The position numbers and the translations under genes were made by a program. Source: Pratylenchus scribneri (lineage: Eukaryota > Nematoda > Chromadorea > Rhabditida > Pratylenchidae). From it: a DNA stretch of 64,000 nucleotides. Positions 63,885 to 64,000 of the stretch are shown one piece after another. The stretch is taken from assembly GCA_030063045.1 (NCBI GenBank), contig JAQSEB010000100.1:62001-126000 (forward strand), read 5' to 3'. The notes under the pieces are model-generated. The model had not been told where the DNA came from. It saw only the letters and a list, made by a program, of their open reading frames with translations, and made no database searches. Every line of letters begins with the position of its first letter. Positions within the stretch are counted from its first letter, which is position 1.

Positions 63885-64000
63885 AAAATATTTGGAACAA
63901 AATGTTTTGAAAAACATAAAATGTTGGGAAAAACAAAATGTTTGGAAAAATAAAATGTTTGGAAAAATGTTTGGAAAAACAAAATGTTTGGAGAAAACAA
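63885..64000. repeat. 17-bp tandem repeat at window end
   Basis: Units of AAAATGTTTGGAAAAAC. Confidence 0.75.

Overview
The window is nuclear DNA of a small-genome animal, very probably a nematode. It is AT-rich, genes are split into many short exons, the smallest introns are only about 35-50 nt, acceptors read TTTCAG/TTTTAG, and the gene families fit (MATH-BTB, multi-Kunitz secreted protein, neuropeptide GPCR). A plant-parasitic or other clade IV nematode is a guess from base composition and gene style and is not proven here. I followed reading frame and intron phase exon by exon for most of the minus-strand genes.

Layout. 1-4.6 kb: two RNA methyltransferase genes head-to-tail on the minus strand, a METTL2-like tRNA m3C enzyme followed 122 bp downstream by an NSUN5-like 28S rRNA m5C enzyme (possible operon). 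5.0-15.1 kb: a 22-exon gene for a protein of about 1383 residues with about 18 C2H2 zinc fingers, many of them split by introns. 16.9-20.3 kb: two tandem MATH-BTB-BACK genes (cullin-3 adaptor type), one with a USP7-like MATH domain. 21.9-33.1 kb: plus-strand secreted protein with five Kunitz domains among cysteine-rich modules; one of its introns holds a small minus-strand gene for a secreted helical protein. 34.1-39.0 kb: plus-strand secreted galectin-like protein whose late exon is interrupted by a hAT-type element. 40.8-41.9 kb: a shortened paralogue, tail-to-tail. 43.2-48.9 kb: a class A neuropeptide-type GPCR with an antisense tRNA-Thr(AGT) in one intron. 51.3-62.4 kb: an ACAD10-like gene (HAD, aminoglycoside-phosphotransferase-like kinase and acyl-CoA dehydrogenase domains) with a satellite of about 4.5 kb in one intron. 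63.2 kb: start of a secreted leucine-rich-repeat gene that runs on past the genes I can follow.

The most unusual content is repetitive. One family has degenerate inverted ends around a 46-bp minisatellite; it occurs about ten times, and in at least six introns of unrelated genes it fills almost the whole intron. Others are three hAT-like elements with perfect 8-bp target duplications, a long-inverted-repeat element with a 9-bp duplication, two families of palindromic MITEs (one with ten copies), tRNA-derived SINE-like repeats, and two arrays of a 31-32 bp satellite. Genes and repeats are interleaved so closely that repeats set much of the intron length here.
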